Shown here piece by piece: positions 33,004 to 41,237 of a DNA stretch of 43,136 bases. The notes beneath the pieces are model-generated. The model had not been told where the DNA came from and searched no databases. It worked only from the letters and a program-made list of their open reading frames with translations. Position 1 is the stretch's first letter, and each line of letters begins with the position of its first letter. The DNA comes from Spirochaetaceae bacterium (GTDB lineage: Bacteria > Spirochaetota > Spirochaetia > Treponematales > Rectinemataceae). The stretch spans positions 1 through 43,136 of the forward strand of contig JAOABY010000014.1 in assembly GCA_026418115.1 (NCBI GenBank), in the 5' to 3' direction. A program made the position numbers and the translations under genes.

Positions 33004-33413
33004 AGCCTCGGTCGGTCGCGGGCATTGCCAGGAGAGGCAATCTTGTATTTGTCGCAAGGCGCATGCGTGATGACACCGCCATGAGCCATCGATGGGAATT
33101 CCCGGGGGGCAAGGTCGAACCAGGTGAGACCGACACAGATGCGCTCCACAGGGAGTTTCTGGAAGAACTGGGGGCAAGTATACAAGTGATCAGACTGCTG
33201 GGTGAGTCATCATTCCACAATAATGGTGGTACCCGTACTCTTGCAGCCTGGCTGATCGATATGGATCCTGAAGCGGTGACCTTTCTGCGAGAGCATGAGG
33301 AAGCAGCATGGGTGCCCTGGAACTGTCTGCGCAGTCTGCACCTGGCTGATTCCGATCGATCCCTGCTGCCTTTCATTGAAGAACTCGTGCAGGATTGCAG
33401 CGAGTCTCCATGA
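33000..33413 (+). CDS. Nudix hydrolase, MutT-like
   Basis: Nudix hydrolase, about 137 aa. The Nudix box GX5EX7REUXEEXGU is complete in GGKVEPGETDTDALHREF followed by LEELG (about residues 37-59). The start MKPRSVAGIARRGN and FPGGK just before the box are typical of the MutT/8-oxo-dGTPase group, with a C-terminal W-PW-C segment. This suggests a role in cleaning oxidised nucleotides, but the substrate is not proved by the box alone. The start at 33000 overlaps the stop of the NAD(P)HX repair gene (ATGA) and has GGAG about 8 bases upstream. Twelve bases separate its stop from the convergent xseB. Confidence 0.88.
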   Translation: MKPRSVAGIARRGNLVFVARRMRDDTAMSHRWEFPGGKVEPGETDTDALHREFLEELGASIQVIRLLGESSFHNNGGTRTLAAWLIDMDPEAVTFLREHEEAAWVPWNCLRSLHLADSDRSLLPFIEELVQDCSESP

Positions 33414-33425
33414 GGCAGCCTGGCA

Positions 33426-33698
33426 TCAGTTCCCGTCGATATCTGAGGATTCCTCGATATCCGTATTGTCGAGCGCGTCAATATCCTCAAACTTCGGCGC
33501 TTCATCAGGCCCTGCCTCGATGCTGTTGGCCAGCAATTCCACCTTGCCTTCAAGCAACGCGAGCTCCCGGCGCAGGGCTTGGGCCAGCCTGACGCCTTCC
33601 TGAAAAAGCGAGAATGCATCCTCAAGAGGAAGGTTCTGATCACGCATGCTTTCAGCTATGGTTTCCAGACGTGCGAGCTTCTTTTCAAAATCCTTCAT
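33426..33698 (-). CDS. xseB: Exodeoxyribonuclease VII small subunit
   Basis: XseB, 90 aa, the small helical subunit of exonuclease VII, which degrades single-stranded DNA. The family pattern is clear: FEKKLARLETIAESM near the N terminus, LPLEDAFSLFQEGVRLAQ in the middle and a second helix LEGKVELL. The last 30 residues are acidic and not part of the usual domain. Its ATG overlaps the xseA stop (ATGA), so the two subunits are translationally coupled. Confidence 0.93.
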   Translation of the reverse strand: MKDFEKKLARLETIAESMRDQNLPLEDAFSLFQEGVRLAQALRRELALLEGKVELLANSIEAGPDEAPKFEDIDALDNTDIEESSDIDGN

Positions 33699-34954
33699 GA
33701 TGATGCTCCTTTCTTTTGAGAGTCGCTCTTGAAAGCTTTCTCGATGGCGGTGACCGATGCTTCCGCGGCGCCCTCGGCAAAGGTGATATGCAGGTGAGTA
33801 CCCCTGGCAAGCTGGTCTGAGGAACGCACCAGCGCTCCATTGGCTGTTCGGACAATCGAATATCCTCTGGAGAGGATGGCAGAGGGATCGGCGAGATGGA
33901 GTGCCATCGTAGCCAGCTCAAGGCGATGACGCTGCTGCACAAGCCTGTCGTTCATGGCTCTCCGCATGGTTTCGGCAGCGAGATCAAAACGCTGGGATGC
34001 GATGAACACTCTCTGCTCGAGTTGCTGGCCGAGGAAGCGGGGAGAGTTTCGAGCAAGCCGTTCGCGGATGCCTGACAGAGCCCTGCGCATATTCTCTACC
34101 ATGAGCATTGAAAACTGACTGATTTCGCGTTCTACCAGACCGAGGTCGGCGCATGCCATTTCGGCTGCAGCGCTGGGAGTGGGCGCCCGCACATCCGCTG
34201 CAAAATCCGAGAGGGACCAGTCGGTTTCGTGCCCGACTGCACTGATGACAGGAATTTCAGAAGCAGCGATGGCGCGAACAACTTCTTCATCGGAAAAAGG
34301 CAGAAGGTCTTCCAGAGACCCGCCGCCTCTGCCCACAATCAGCACATCCGCAAGCTTCCACTGATTGGCTTGTCTGATTCTTGCGGCGATACAGGCAGTA
34401 GATTCATTGCCCTGTACCAGTGTAGGCAGAATGATGATATGCGCTTTGGGATTCCGTCTGTGCAGTACCCTGATAATATCGCGCACTGCAGCACCGGTAG
34501 GGCTTGTGACCACGCCTATGCGCTGTGGAAAGAATGGCAGGGGCCGCTTGCGCGAGGTATCGAAGAGCCCTTCCGCTGCAAGCCTTCGTTTTCTCTCTTC
34601 CAGTTCGGCCAGAATATCACCCTGGCCAGCTTTGACCATGAGTCTGGCAATCAGCTGATACTGCCCGCGGGCCGCATAGACCGAAATGCTGCCTCTCGCC
34701 CGGACTTTCATGCCGTCTTTCGGCTGAAATGTCAGTCCAAGAAGATCTCGTCTGAACATGACTCCGAGCAGGACGGCATCGGAGTCCTTGAGCGAAAAAT
34801 AGAAATGGCCGGAGGCTGCGGTTTTGCAATTCGAAAGCTCACCTTCCACGAGGACGTCCGGAAAGGCACTTTCCAGATCGTCCCTTATGCGTGCGGTGAG
34901 TTCCGAGACGCTGAGCACGGGTGGACGTCCTTGCTGCCATGGTAAGTCTTGCAT
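33695..34954 (-). CDS. xseA: Exodeoxyribonuclease VII large subunit
   Basis: XseA, 419 aa, the catalytic subunit of exonuclease VII. The N-terminal OB fold (about 15-105) has VEGELSNCKTAASGHFYFSL and LKD. The catalytic domain shows RIGVVTSPTGAAVRDI, the block DVLIVGRGGGSLEDL and ISAVGHETDWSLSDFAADVRAPTPSAAAE (quoted here in two known pieces, VGHETDWSLSD and RAPTPSAAAE). A coiled-coil region follows, then the C-terminal AILSRGYSIV. The ATG at 34954 stands 6 bases after a TAGACT -10-like box, without a Shine-Dalgarno sequence. It is divergent from the hrpA gene. Confidence 0.95.
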   Translation of the reverse strand: MQDLPWQQGRPPVLSVSELTARIRDDLESAFPDVLVEGELSNCKTAASGHFYFSLKDSDAVLLGVMFRRDLLGLTFQPKDGMKVRARGSISVYAARGQYQLIARLMVKAGQGDILAELEERKRRLAAEGLFDTSRKRPLPFFPQRIGVVTSPTGAAVRDIIRVLHRRNPKAHIIILPTLVQGNESTACIAARIRQANQWKLADVLIVGRGGGSLEDLLPFSDEEVVRAIAASEIPVISAVGHETDWSLSDFAADVRAPTPSAAAEMACADLGLVEREISQFSMLMVENMRRALSGIRERLARNSPRFLGQQLEQRVFIASQRFDLAAETMRRAMNDRLVQQRHRLELATMALHLADPSAILSRGYSIVRTANGALVRSSDQLARGTHLHITFAEGAAEASVTAIEKAFKSDSQKKGASS

Positions 34955-34960
34955 GCCTGC

Positions 34961-34990
34961 AGTCTAGCAGATCACGCACCACTGGCGCAA
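34961..34990 (-). promoter_or_regulatory. Putative xseAB promoter (leaderless)
   Basis: On the minus strand TAGACT (34961-34966) lies 6 bases before the xseA ATG. A weak -35, TTGCGC (34985-34990), is 18 bases further upstream and overlaps the -35 region of the divergent hrpA promoter. Confidence 0.45.
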
Positions 34991-35011
34991 ACCTGGATGG
35001 CGGAATAGACT
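34982..35011 (+). promoter_or_regulatory. Putative hrpA promoter (leaderless)
   Basis: TAGACT (35006-35011) lies 6 bases before the ATG at 35018, with a weak -35 CTGGCG (34982-34987). The -10 hexamer is identical to that of xseA, and the -10-to-ATG segments of the two genes match at 12 of 15 positions. Confidence 0.45.
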
Positions 35012-35017
35012 GTGAGC

Positions 35018-37762
35018 ATGATGAATCCTCATGAGCTTCCGATCTATCAGCACAAGGATATCATTCTCCAGGCTCTTGCCGAGAACCAGGTGATCGTGGT
35101 CGAGAGCCCCACCGGATCAGGAAAGACCACGCAGCTCCCCATCATTCTGCATGAGGCTGGCTATGCTTCCAGAGGCATCATCGGCATTACCCAGCCGCGC
35201 CGCATCGCCACGCTGTCGGTGAGCGATTTCATTGCGCGTCAGCTCGGCACTTCGGTACCAGGCATTGTCGGCTACAAGATGCGTTTCGAGGACATGACGA
35301 CGCCGGAAACCGCCATCAAGATAATGACCGACGGGATTCTGCTTCAGGAAATGAAGCTCGATCCCTTTCTTTCCCGCTATGGCGTCATCATGGTCGATGA
35401 GGCGCATGAGCGAAGCCTCAATATCGATTTCATTCTCGGACTGCTCAAGAAGATTCTCGAAGCCCGGAGTGATTTCCGGGTGATCGTATCGTCGGCAACC
35501 ATCAATGCCGAAGTATTTTCCGAATATTTTTCGGAATGCCCCATCGTGCGCATCGATGCTCCCATGTATCCAGTCAGGGTAGTCTACGATCCGCTGAGGC
35601 CCGCGCCTGGTACGCCCGATGCTGCAACTGCCAATGTTCGCGGCTTTCAGAATCCATCAGGATCAGGCATTGCGCAGCGTGCTGATCAGAAGAGTGGCAG
35701 TGAACCAGGGCAATCACCGGCGACTGACGCGTTTTTCCGCTCCTCTGATGAAGCTCTCTACGACAAGATCGAGTCTATTGTTGGGCGCGTCCTTGATGGC
35801 GAGGCAGGTGCAGAACCTGGTGACATACTGATTTTCCTGCCAGGCGAGAAGACCATCAAGGAATGCCTCATGCGTCTCATGTCCAGCCGATGGGCCAGGC
35901 GTCTGCATTGCATTCCTCTGTATGCCCGACTGGGAAAGGATGAGCAGGAACGGGTATTCGAACCGGCGCCTGAGGGCAAGATCAAGGTGGTGATCGCCAC
36001 CAACATTGCCGAAACGAGCGTCACCATTGACGGCATTACGGTAGTCATAGATTCGGGACTCGCGAAGATCAATTTCTATAATCCAAAGACCTTCACCGCA
36101 AGTCTCATCGAGTCGCCCATTTCGCGGGCATCCTGCAACCAGCGCAGGGGAAGAGCTGGCCGAACCCGCCCGGGTATCTGCTACCGGCTCTATTCGCTCA
36201 AGGACTTTGAAAGCAGGCCGCTCTATCCTACCGAAGAGATCCATCGCACCGATCTGTCGGAAGTGCTGCTACGAATGGCAGAACTTGGCATTACCGACTT
36301 CGAGCATTTTGATTTTATTTCGAGGCCTCCCAAGGCGGCCATTCGAGGTGCCATAGAGGTGCTGACACTGCTTGATGCGCTCAATGCAGACCGCACGCTC
36401 ACCAGCATCGGAGAAATGATGTGCGCTTTCCCGTTGCTGCCAAAGCTCTCCCGCATGGTTGTCGAAGCCATCCGACGCTATCCCGATGTCATTTCGGAAG
36501 TATTGATTGCTGCGGCATTTCTGTCCACCACCAGTCCCTATGTCCTGCCGCCGGGAGAGGAGACGGAAGCGCGGGCAGCACACCATCAGTTCCGCGATCC
36601 GCTTGGCGATTTCGTTTCCTATCTTCGTCTCTATGATGCATTCAATGATGCCCGGGACAAGACTCGATTCTGTGAACGAAACTATCTCGACGAGCGTACG
36701 CTCAGGGAGATCGTGCGTATCAAGACCCAGCTCGAGCTCATCGTCTCGGATCTCGGTGTGCCGATAGGATCGGGAGGTTCGCTCTCCGACTATCTCTGCG
36801 CAGTGAGCAGGGGGCTCATTCAGTTCGTCTGTGCACGAGAGAGCAGGGGTCTCTTCCGCTCTCTTACGGCGGAGAAAATCCAGATCCATCCAGGTTCGGT
36901 CATGTTCAGGGAAAATCCCGATTTTATTGTAGCGGGCGAGATTGTCCGCACCACCAGGATGTACGCAATGTCAGTCTCTCCGCTCACTACAGAACAGCTC
37001 TACCGCATCTCTCCTGATCTTGCCGAGCAGCTCATAGCCATACGCAAGGGTATCCAGACGGAATTTACAGTTTCTGCGCGTAGCACGAGGGCAGCAATGA
37101 TGGCCTCCCGTGGGCTGCCGGAAGCTGCCAGGCAGGGACGAACGGAAGGCCGGGAAAAGCTGCCTGCATCTGCATCTGGGCTGCAGCGGCAGGATACGCT
37201 GTCGCTTGGTGGTGCAATCTTTCCGATTGAAGGCAAGAAGCGGAACAGGCGTATGGTGGTGCTCGAATGGAACAGGCTGAAGCCTGTGCTGCAGGCAATC
37301 GGTCCCGCCGATGAACTGCTCGCCAGTTCGATCAGAGCACGGCTGGAGGTGGGCAAGTACCGCCTCTTCGAAGGAGAGAAGCTGAGTACCGTGCTCAGGG
37401 CTCTCCAGTGGATCGATCCCGAGCGGCAGCTGGGCGATACATGGCCGAAGGGGAGAACCTATGCGCTTGGCGATGAAGAAAAAGCGATCCAGGAGCTGTT
37501 GGAGCTTGTAGCTTCGCTGGATCTTCTGCTCCATCCGGCAAAGGTGGGCAAAACCGGCAGGCTGGGCTTCCTGGCGCTGTGCACCGATGATGCAGTCAAT
37601 TTCTGGTTCAGGCCGTCCAAGTCCTTTGCCGTTGCGATCTCACTGAGTCTTTCGAGTATTGAACTGCTCATCGATCATGCACAGAAACTGGGAGCCTCAT
37701 CCCATGTAAGAGAAAAGATAGGAAGCTTCTATCGCAAGCTTTCGGCTTCCATCGCTACCTGA
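35018..37762 (+). CDS. hrpA: ATP-dependent RNA helicase HrpA-like (DEAH box)
   Basis: DEAH-box helicase, about 914 aa, shorter than E. coli HrpA (about 1300). Motif I is ESPTGSGKTT, motif II is VDEAHERSLN, motif III is SSATI, and motif VI is in NQRRGRAGRTRPG. The HA2 and OB-fold regions follow. About 50 low-complexity residues (near 205-255, rich in Gly, Ser, Pro and Ala) are inserted between the two RecA-like domains. HrpA relatives act on mRNA and on collided ribosomes. That role is inferred. A GTG at 35012 and ATGs at 35018 and 35021 are possible starts. The ATG at 35018 fits a leaderless transcript from TAGACT. Confidence 0.9.
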   Translation: MMNPHELPIYQHKDIILQALAENQVIVVESPTGSGKTTQLPIILHEAGYASRGIIGITQPRRIATLSVSDFIARQLGTSVPGIVGYKMRFEDMTTPETAIKIMTDGILLQEMKLDPFLSRYGVIMVDEAHERSLNIDFILGLLKKILEARSDFRVIVSSATINAEVFSEYFSECPIVRIDAPMYPVRVVYDPLRPAPGTPDAATANVRGFQNPSGSGIAQRADQKSGSEPGQSPATDAFFRSSDEALYDKIESIVGRVLDGEAGAEPGDILIFLPGEKTIKECLMRLMSSRWARRLHCIPLYARLGKDEQERVFEPAPEGKIKVVIATNIAETSVTIDGITVVIDSGLAKINFYNPKTFTASLIESPISRASCNQRRGRAGRTRPGICYRLYSLKDFESRPLYPTEEIHRTDLSEVLLRMAELGITDFEHFDFISRPPKAAIRGAIEVLTLLDALNADRTLTSIGEMMCAFPLLPKLSRMVVEAIRRYPDVISEVLIAAAFLSTTSPYVLPPGEETEARAAHHQFRDPLGDFVSYLRLYDAFNDARDKTRFCERNYLDERTLREIVRIKTQLELIVSDLGVPIGSGGSLSDYLCAVSRGLIQFVCARESRGLFRSLTAEKIQIHPGSVMFRENPDFIVAGEIVRTTRMYAMSVSPLTTEQLYRISPDLAEQLIAIRKGIQTEFTVSARSTRAAMMASRGLPEAARQGRTEGREKLPASASGLQRQDTLSLGGAIFPIEGKKRNRRMVVLEWNRLKPVLQAIGPADELLASSIRARLEVGKYRLFEGEKLSTVLRALQWIDPERQLGDTWPKGRTYALGDEEKAIQELLELVASLDLLLHPAKVGKTGRLGFLALCTDDAVNFWFRPSKSFAVAISLSLSSIELLIDHAQKLGASSHVREKIGSFYRKLSASIAT

Positions 37763-37809
37763 TGTGTTGTTCCGGTTCGCTCAGGGGCTCGCAGAAAGGA
37801 AGAGACGGC

Positions 37810-38565
37810 TCAGATCCTGACATAGAAAAGCTCAAAGGCCCCGCGACCCGACTCTCGTGCATGCCGCTCGAATTTAGTCTCCGGTCTCCATTCCTGATGT
37901 GGCGCAAATCCCTCATACCTGTTGCGCAGCAGCGGTTGTGCATCGAGCACCTCTCTGGTTGCGTGCGCATAGGATTCTATGTCGGTCACAAAATAGAGAT
38001 AGCCGCCCGGTTGGAGGAGATCAGCCATCAATGCGACGACAGCGGGCTGCATGAGCCTGCGTTTGTGGTGTCGTTTCTTGGGCCATGGATCGGGATAGAA
38101 AATATGAATGCCCGTGAGGCTTGCTCCAGGCAGCATGTCTCGCATGACCTCCACGGCATCATGCTGAATGATGCGTACATTCTCGATGCCATGCCTGACA
38201 AGATCCATCACCAGCCTTCCGATACCGGGAGTATGCACTTCGATACCGAGATAGTTGTAATCGGGCCGGTCCCTGGCGATCTGCCAGGTAGCCTGCCCCA
38301 TGCCGAATCCGATCTCGAGGATCAGGGGAGCAGCTCGATGGAACAGAGTGTCCGGGGCCAGAGGCTCCTTGCTGAAAGGTATGATGAAACGTGGCCCCCA
38401 CTGTTCGAGCGCTCGTTTCTGGGCATCGGTAAGCCTTCCTGATCGCAGTACAAAGGTTCTGACGGTGCCGTTCAGTATCTGGCTGCCATCTGAGGGTACG
38501 CTCGGTTCGGATTGCCCTTCATTCGGCAGACCATGCTGAAGATTCATTTCCTCATCGGGCTCCAT
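37810..38565 (-). CDS. trmB: tRNA (guanine-N7-)-methyltransferase
   Basis: TrmB, about 251 aa, which forms m7G46 in tRNA with SAM. The SAM-binding motif I is LEIGFGMGQA. The family motif FYPDPWPKKRHHKRRL and the C-terminal TKFERHA are both intact. The N-terminal 35 or so residues are polar and probably disordered. The start at 38565 lies inside the end of hisS (14-base overlap) and has AGGAGG 7 bases upstream. It follows hisS on the same strand, so both genes of this unit act on tRNA. Confidence 0.94.
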   Translation of the reverse strand: MEPDEEMNLQHGLPNEGQSEPSVPSDGSQILNGTVRTFVLRSGRLTDAQKRALEQWGPRFIIPFSKEPLAPDTLFHRAAPLILEIGFGMGQATWQIARDRPDYNYLGIEVHTPGIGRLVMDLVRHGIENVRIIQHDAVEVMRDMLPGASLTGIHIFYPDPWPKKRHHKRRLMQPAVVALMADLLQPGGYLYFVTDIESYAHATREVLDAQPLLRNRYEGFAPHQEWRPETKFERHARESGRGAFELFYVRI

Positions 38566-39871
38566 CAAGCAGCCTCCTGATGGCATCGAGCAATTCTTCG
38601 AAGGTGGCGCATGTTTCGTTCTCGCGCCTGGAAAGAATCCGGAGCGTGTAGGATCCTGTGGCAGCAGAATCCGTCATGAGTGCGAGGGGGATGCGCTTCC
38701 GGTCTGCAAAGGTATACTGGGTGGCTGGTTTTTTTGGCTCTGGATAGACCTCCACGGTCAGTCCGCTGCTTCTTAGCCTCTGGGCCAGTGCATGAAGATC
38801 GGCTATGTTGTTGTGCTCCTGATGCACAATGAGCACATCGGCACCAGCGGGCACCTGCATGGCCCTGCCCGCCGCATCCAGTGCTGCCAGAAGTCTGTCC
38901 AGCCCCACTGAAGCCCCCACGCCAGGCAGTTTTCTTGTTGTGTACAGACTGGCAAGTTCGTCATAGCGGCCTCCAGAACAGACCGAGCCGATTTCACGGC
39001 ATGCTCCCAGCGTCGTTTCCAGCACTATTCCCGTGTAGTAATCAAGCCCCCTGGTGATGCTTGGATCCAGCACGAGATGTCCACCATGACCGGCAGCCTC
39101 CACACATTCGGCTACCTGCAGAATACGCTGGCGTGCTGCAGCAGCAATGGCATCTCCGGGCTCGCAGTAGGCAATCATCTTGTTGAGGGTTGCATCCAGG
39201 CTCGATTCTCTGTGGATGAAATCAAGGATGTCTCTGGCAGCGTCTTCTCCAGCGATGGAGGCGAGCTGCGCTTCGGTAGCCTGGGCACCGATTTTCTCGA
39301 GTTTATCGACAGTTCTCAGAATGGGTACGGATTGAGAGGCCAAGCCTCTTCGTGCAAGGAATCTGTTGAACAGAGCCCTGTGATTGATGCGAACGGTGAA
39401 CTCACCCACATCGAGGGCCTGCATGGCCGTGCAGGCGGTGAGCACGATATCGGCATCCGCTGAGGCGGCATCAGTACCGACAATATCGAAATCACACTGC
39501 ATGAACTCACGATAACGGCCGCGCTGAGTATTTTCACCTCGCCAGACCTTGGCAATATGATACCGCCGGAACGGCAGATAGAGCTCATCCACATGCTCAG
39601 CCATGAACCGTGCAAAAGGAACGGTGAGGTCGAATCTCATGGCGACATCGCGATCGCCATGATCCCTGAAACGATAGACCTGCTTGTCGGTTTCCCCGCC
39701 ACCCTTGCCAAGAAGAATTTCAGCATATTCAAGCACGGGCGTATCAATAGGGACGAAGCCAAAGGATGCAAACACGGATTCGAGGGTACGCACGAGCCGT
39801 GCTCTCGCCATCTCGGCTTCAGGGAGCATGTCCCGGAATCCTTTCAGCACACGTGGTTCTATGACTGCCAT
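38552..39871 (-). CDS. hisS: Histidyl-tRNA synthetase
   Basis: Class II histidyl-tRNA synthetase, 439 aa. The N terminus has the family block LKGFRDMLPEAEMAR. Motif 2 is the region FRRYHIAKVWRGENTQRGRYREF (key residues Arg in VWRGEN and RYREF). The histidine-specific motif is LDPSITRGLDYYTGIV, and motif 3 is in GGRYDEL and GVGASVGLDRL. The anticodon-binding domain follows. GGAG lies about 8 bases before the ATG. It is the first gene of hisS-trmB and is divergent from rpsF. Confidence 0.96.
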   Translation of the reverse strand: MAVIEPRVLKGFRDMLPEAEMARARLVRTLESVFASFGFVPIDTPVLEYAEILLGKGGGETDKQVYRFRDHGDRDVAMRFDLTVPFARFMAEHVDELYLPFRRYHIAKVWRGENTQRGRYREFMQCDFDIVGTDAASADADIVLTACTAMQALDVGEFTVRINHRALFNRFLARRGLASQSVPILRTVDKLEKIGAQATEAQLASIAGEDAARDILDFIHRESSLDATLNKMIAYCEPGDAIAAAARQRILQVAECVEAAGHGGHLVLDPSITRGLDYYTGIVLETTLGACREIGSVCSGGRYDELASLYTTRKLPGVGASVGLDRLLAALDAAGRAMQVPAGADVLIVHQEHNNIADLHALAQRLRSSGLTVEVYPEPKKPATQYTFADRKRIPLALMTDSAATGSYTLRILSRRENETCATFEELLDAIRRLLDGAR

Positions 39872-39917
39872 ATGTCTTTCTCCAGAATTTCATGTGAGAT
39901 GCAACCGGCGAGCGCCT

Positions 39918-39946
39918 ATTATGTGCAGGAATCGCGAAGGATGCAA
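39918..39946 (-). promoter_or_regulatory. Possible hisS promoter
   Basis: On the minus strand TTGCAT (39941-39946, weak) and CATAAT (39918-39923, 5/6) are 17 bases apart. The leader would be about 40 bases and include the GGAG ribosome binding site of hisS. Confidence 0.4.
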
Positions 39947-39956
39947 GCAGGCAGGC

Positions 39957-39986
39957 TTGCAAATGGCCAAGGTATTATGATATAAA
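39957..39986 (+). promoter_or_regulatory. rpsF operon promoter
   Basis: TTGCAA (39957-39962) and TATAAA (39981-39986) are 18 bases apart. Transcription would start near 39993, giving a leader of about 77 bases that contains two hairpins before rpsF. Confidence 0.55.
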
Positions 39987-40000
39987 ACAATGCCCTCTTT

Positions 40001-40045
40001 ATCCGGTCTCGCAGAAGAACCGGATCATCAAAGCCCCTCAGGGGC
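40001..40045 (+). promoter_or_regulatory. Structured leader of rpsF-ssb-rpsR, possible S6:S18 autoregulatory site
   Basis: Two hairpins follow each other. ATCCGGT (40001-40007) pairs with ACCGGAT (40019-40025) around an 11-base loop. GCCCC (40033-40037) pairs with GGGGC (40041-40045) around 3 bases. The Shine-Dalgarno sequence lies 13 bases after the second hairpin. In other bacteria the S6:S18 pair represses its own operon by binding a leader hairpin with a CCG element. An unpaired CCG is not clearly displayed here, so the match is only suggestive. Confidence 0.4.
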
Positions 40046-40069
40046 ATGCAAGTCCATAGGGAGGAATGC

Positions 40070-40351
40070 ATGAGACAGTACGAACTGGTAGCTGTCCTGA
40101 ACTCTGAAGAAGATCAGTTCAGGGCTGGCAAGCAGGCCGTCTCGGAACTGCTGGCGCGGTTCAAGGCGGCTGACGTCAAGGAAGAAGACATGGGTGATCG
40201 CCCGCTTGCCTATTCCATCCGCAAGAAAACCCGCGGGCACTACATGCTGTACAGAATGAGCTTCGATCCTGCCTCGATCGTAGCATTCGAGCGCGAGCTC
40301 AAACTGGCTCCCTCAGTGCTGAGGCATCTCATGGTCAAGGTAGAGGACTGA
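40070..40351 (+). CDS. rpsF: 30S ribosomal protein bS6
   Basis: Ribosomal protein bS6, 93 aa, which binds 16S rRNA together with bS18. The family start MRQYELVAVLNSEED, the middle DMGDRPLAYSIRKKTRGHY and the end SVLRHLMVKVED are all typical. The start at 40070 follows AGGGAGG at 40058-40064. The upstream in-frame ATG at 40046 would add 8 non-family residues. It heads the rpsF-ssb-rpsR operon. Confidence 0.97.
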   Translation: MRQYELVAVLNSEEDQFRAGKQAVSELLARFKAADVKEEDMGDRPLAYSIRKKTRGHYMLYRMSFDPASIVAFERELKLAPSVLRHLMVKVED

Positions 40352-40379
40352 CGTCGTCGTCCCCTGGAAGGAGCATAAC

Positions 40380-40841
40380 GTGAGCGACATCAACGTAGTG
40401 GTGCTTGTCGGACGTCTCACTCGCGACAGCGAGCTGAAATACACGCCATCCGGCCTTCCCATCTGTCGCTTTTCTCTGGCAGTCAACCGCAGCAGAAAGC
40501 AGGATGAGCAATGGGTCGATGAACCGCATTTCTTTGATGTGGAATTCTATGGCAAGAGCGCCGAAGGCCTTGCCCGATACCTGCTCAAGGGCAGGCAAGT
40601 GGCAGTCCAGGGAGAACTCAGGCAGGACCGATGGGAAAAGGATGGCCAGCAGCGATCTAAAATTGTGGTAGTCGCTGCTACCGTACGTCCGATCGGACCA
40701 GCCCCGGCAGGCGATGCCGGCAAAGGCCGTTATGCTCAGGAACCAAATGGCACGAAAACTGACCAGTTTGCGAATGGCAACAATGGTCAGGCTCCGATTC
40801 CTCCGGGGATCGATGAATTTGCCGACGACATACCGTTCTGA
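40380..40841 (+). CDS. ssb: Single-stranded DNA-binding protein
   Basis: SSB, 153 aa, which coats single-stranded DNA and recruits repair and replication proteins. The OB fold covers about residues 1-108 (VVLVGRLTRDSELKYTPSG, then FFDVEFYGKSAEGLARYL and QGELRQDRW). A Gly, Asn and Pro-rich linker leads to the acidic tip DEFADDIPF that binds partner proteins. The start codon is GTG at 40380, with AAGGAG 7 bases upstream. It lies between the two subunits of the S6:S18 pair, as in many bacteria. Confidence 0.97.
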   Translation: MSDINVVVLVGRLTRDSELKYTPSGLPICRFSLAVNRSRKQDEQWVDEPHFFDVEFYGKSAEGLARYLLKGRQVAVQGELRQDRWEKDGQQRSKIVVVAATVRPIGPAPAGDAGKGRYAQEPNGTKTDQFANGNNGQAPIPPGIDEFADDIPF

Positions 40842-40892
40842 GCGGCGGGTGTCGTGCACCTACAACGCTCTGCAGTAGAGGAGAACTATAGT

Positions 40893-41210
40893 ATGGATGA
40901 GATGAGAGATACCATTGAGACCAGACCCTCGCGACAGGAAGGCGAAGCGGCCGAGGTACGCAGGGATCAGGAAGACAGAGGCGCTCTCCGCAAGGGCAAG
41001 GGTTTCTTCCGCAAGAAAGTGTGCCGCTTCTGCGCACAGAAAGTGAAAATCGATTACAAGGATGCAGAGACCCTGCGCCGCTATACTACCGAACGCGGCA
41101 AGATTCTGCCACGGCGCATTACCGGAACCTGTGCCAAGCATCAGCGTGCGCTTGCAGTCAATATCAAGCGAGCCCGTGCAATAGCCTTGCTTCCATACGT
41201 GGCGAAGTAA
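40893..41210 (+). CDS. rpsR: 30S ribosomal protein bS18 with N-terminal extension
   Basis: Ribosomal protein bS18, 105 aa against the usual 75-80. The core is clear from [16 protein letters not shown] through [18 protein letters not shown] to the C terminus. Cys44, Cys47, Cys80 and His83 suggest a zinc-binding (C+) form. The first 35 residues form a charged extension of unknown role (rich in Glu, Asp and Arg). GAGGAG about 10 bases upstream supports the ATG at 40893. The longer frame to 40854 crosses that ribosome binding site. Confidence 0.94.
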   Translation: MDEMRDTIETRPSRQEGEAAEVRRDQEDRGALRKGKGFFRKKVCRFCAQKVKIDYKDAETLRRYTTERGKILPRRITGTCAKHQRALAVNIKRARAIALLPYVAK

Positions 41211-41237
41211 TTCTGACTATCCGGGAGAACGCACAAG

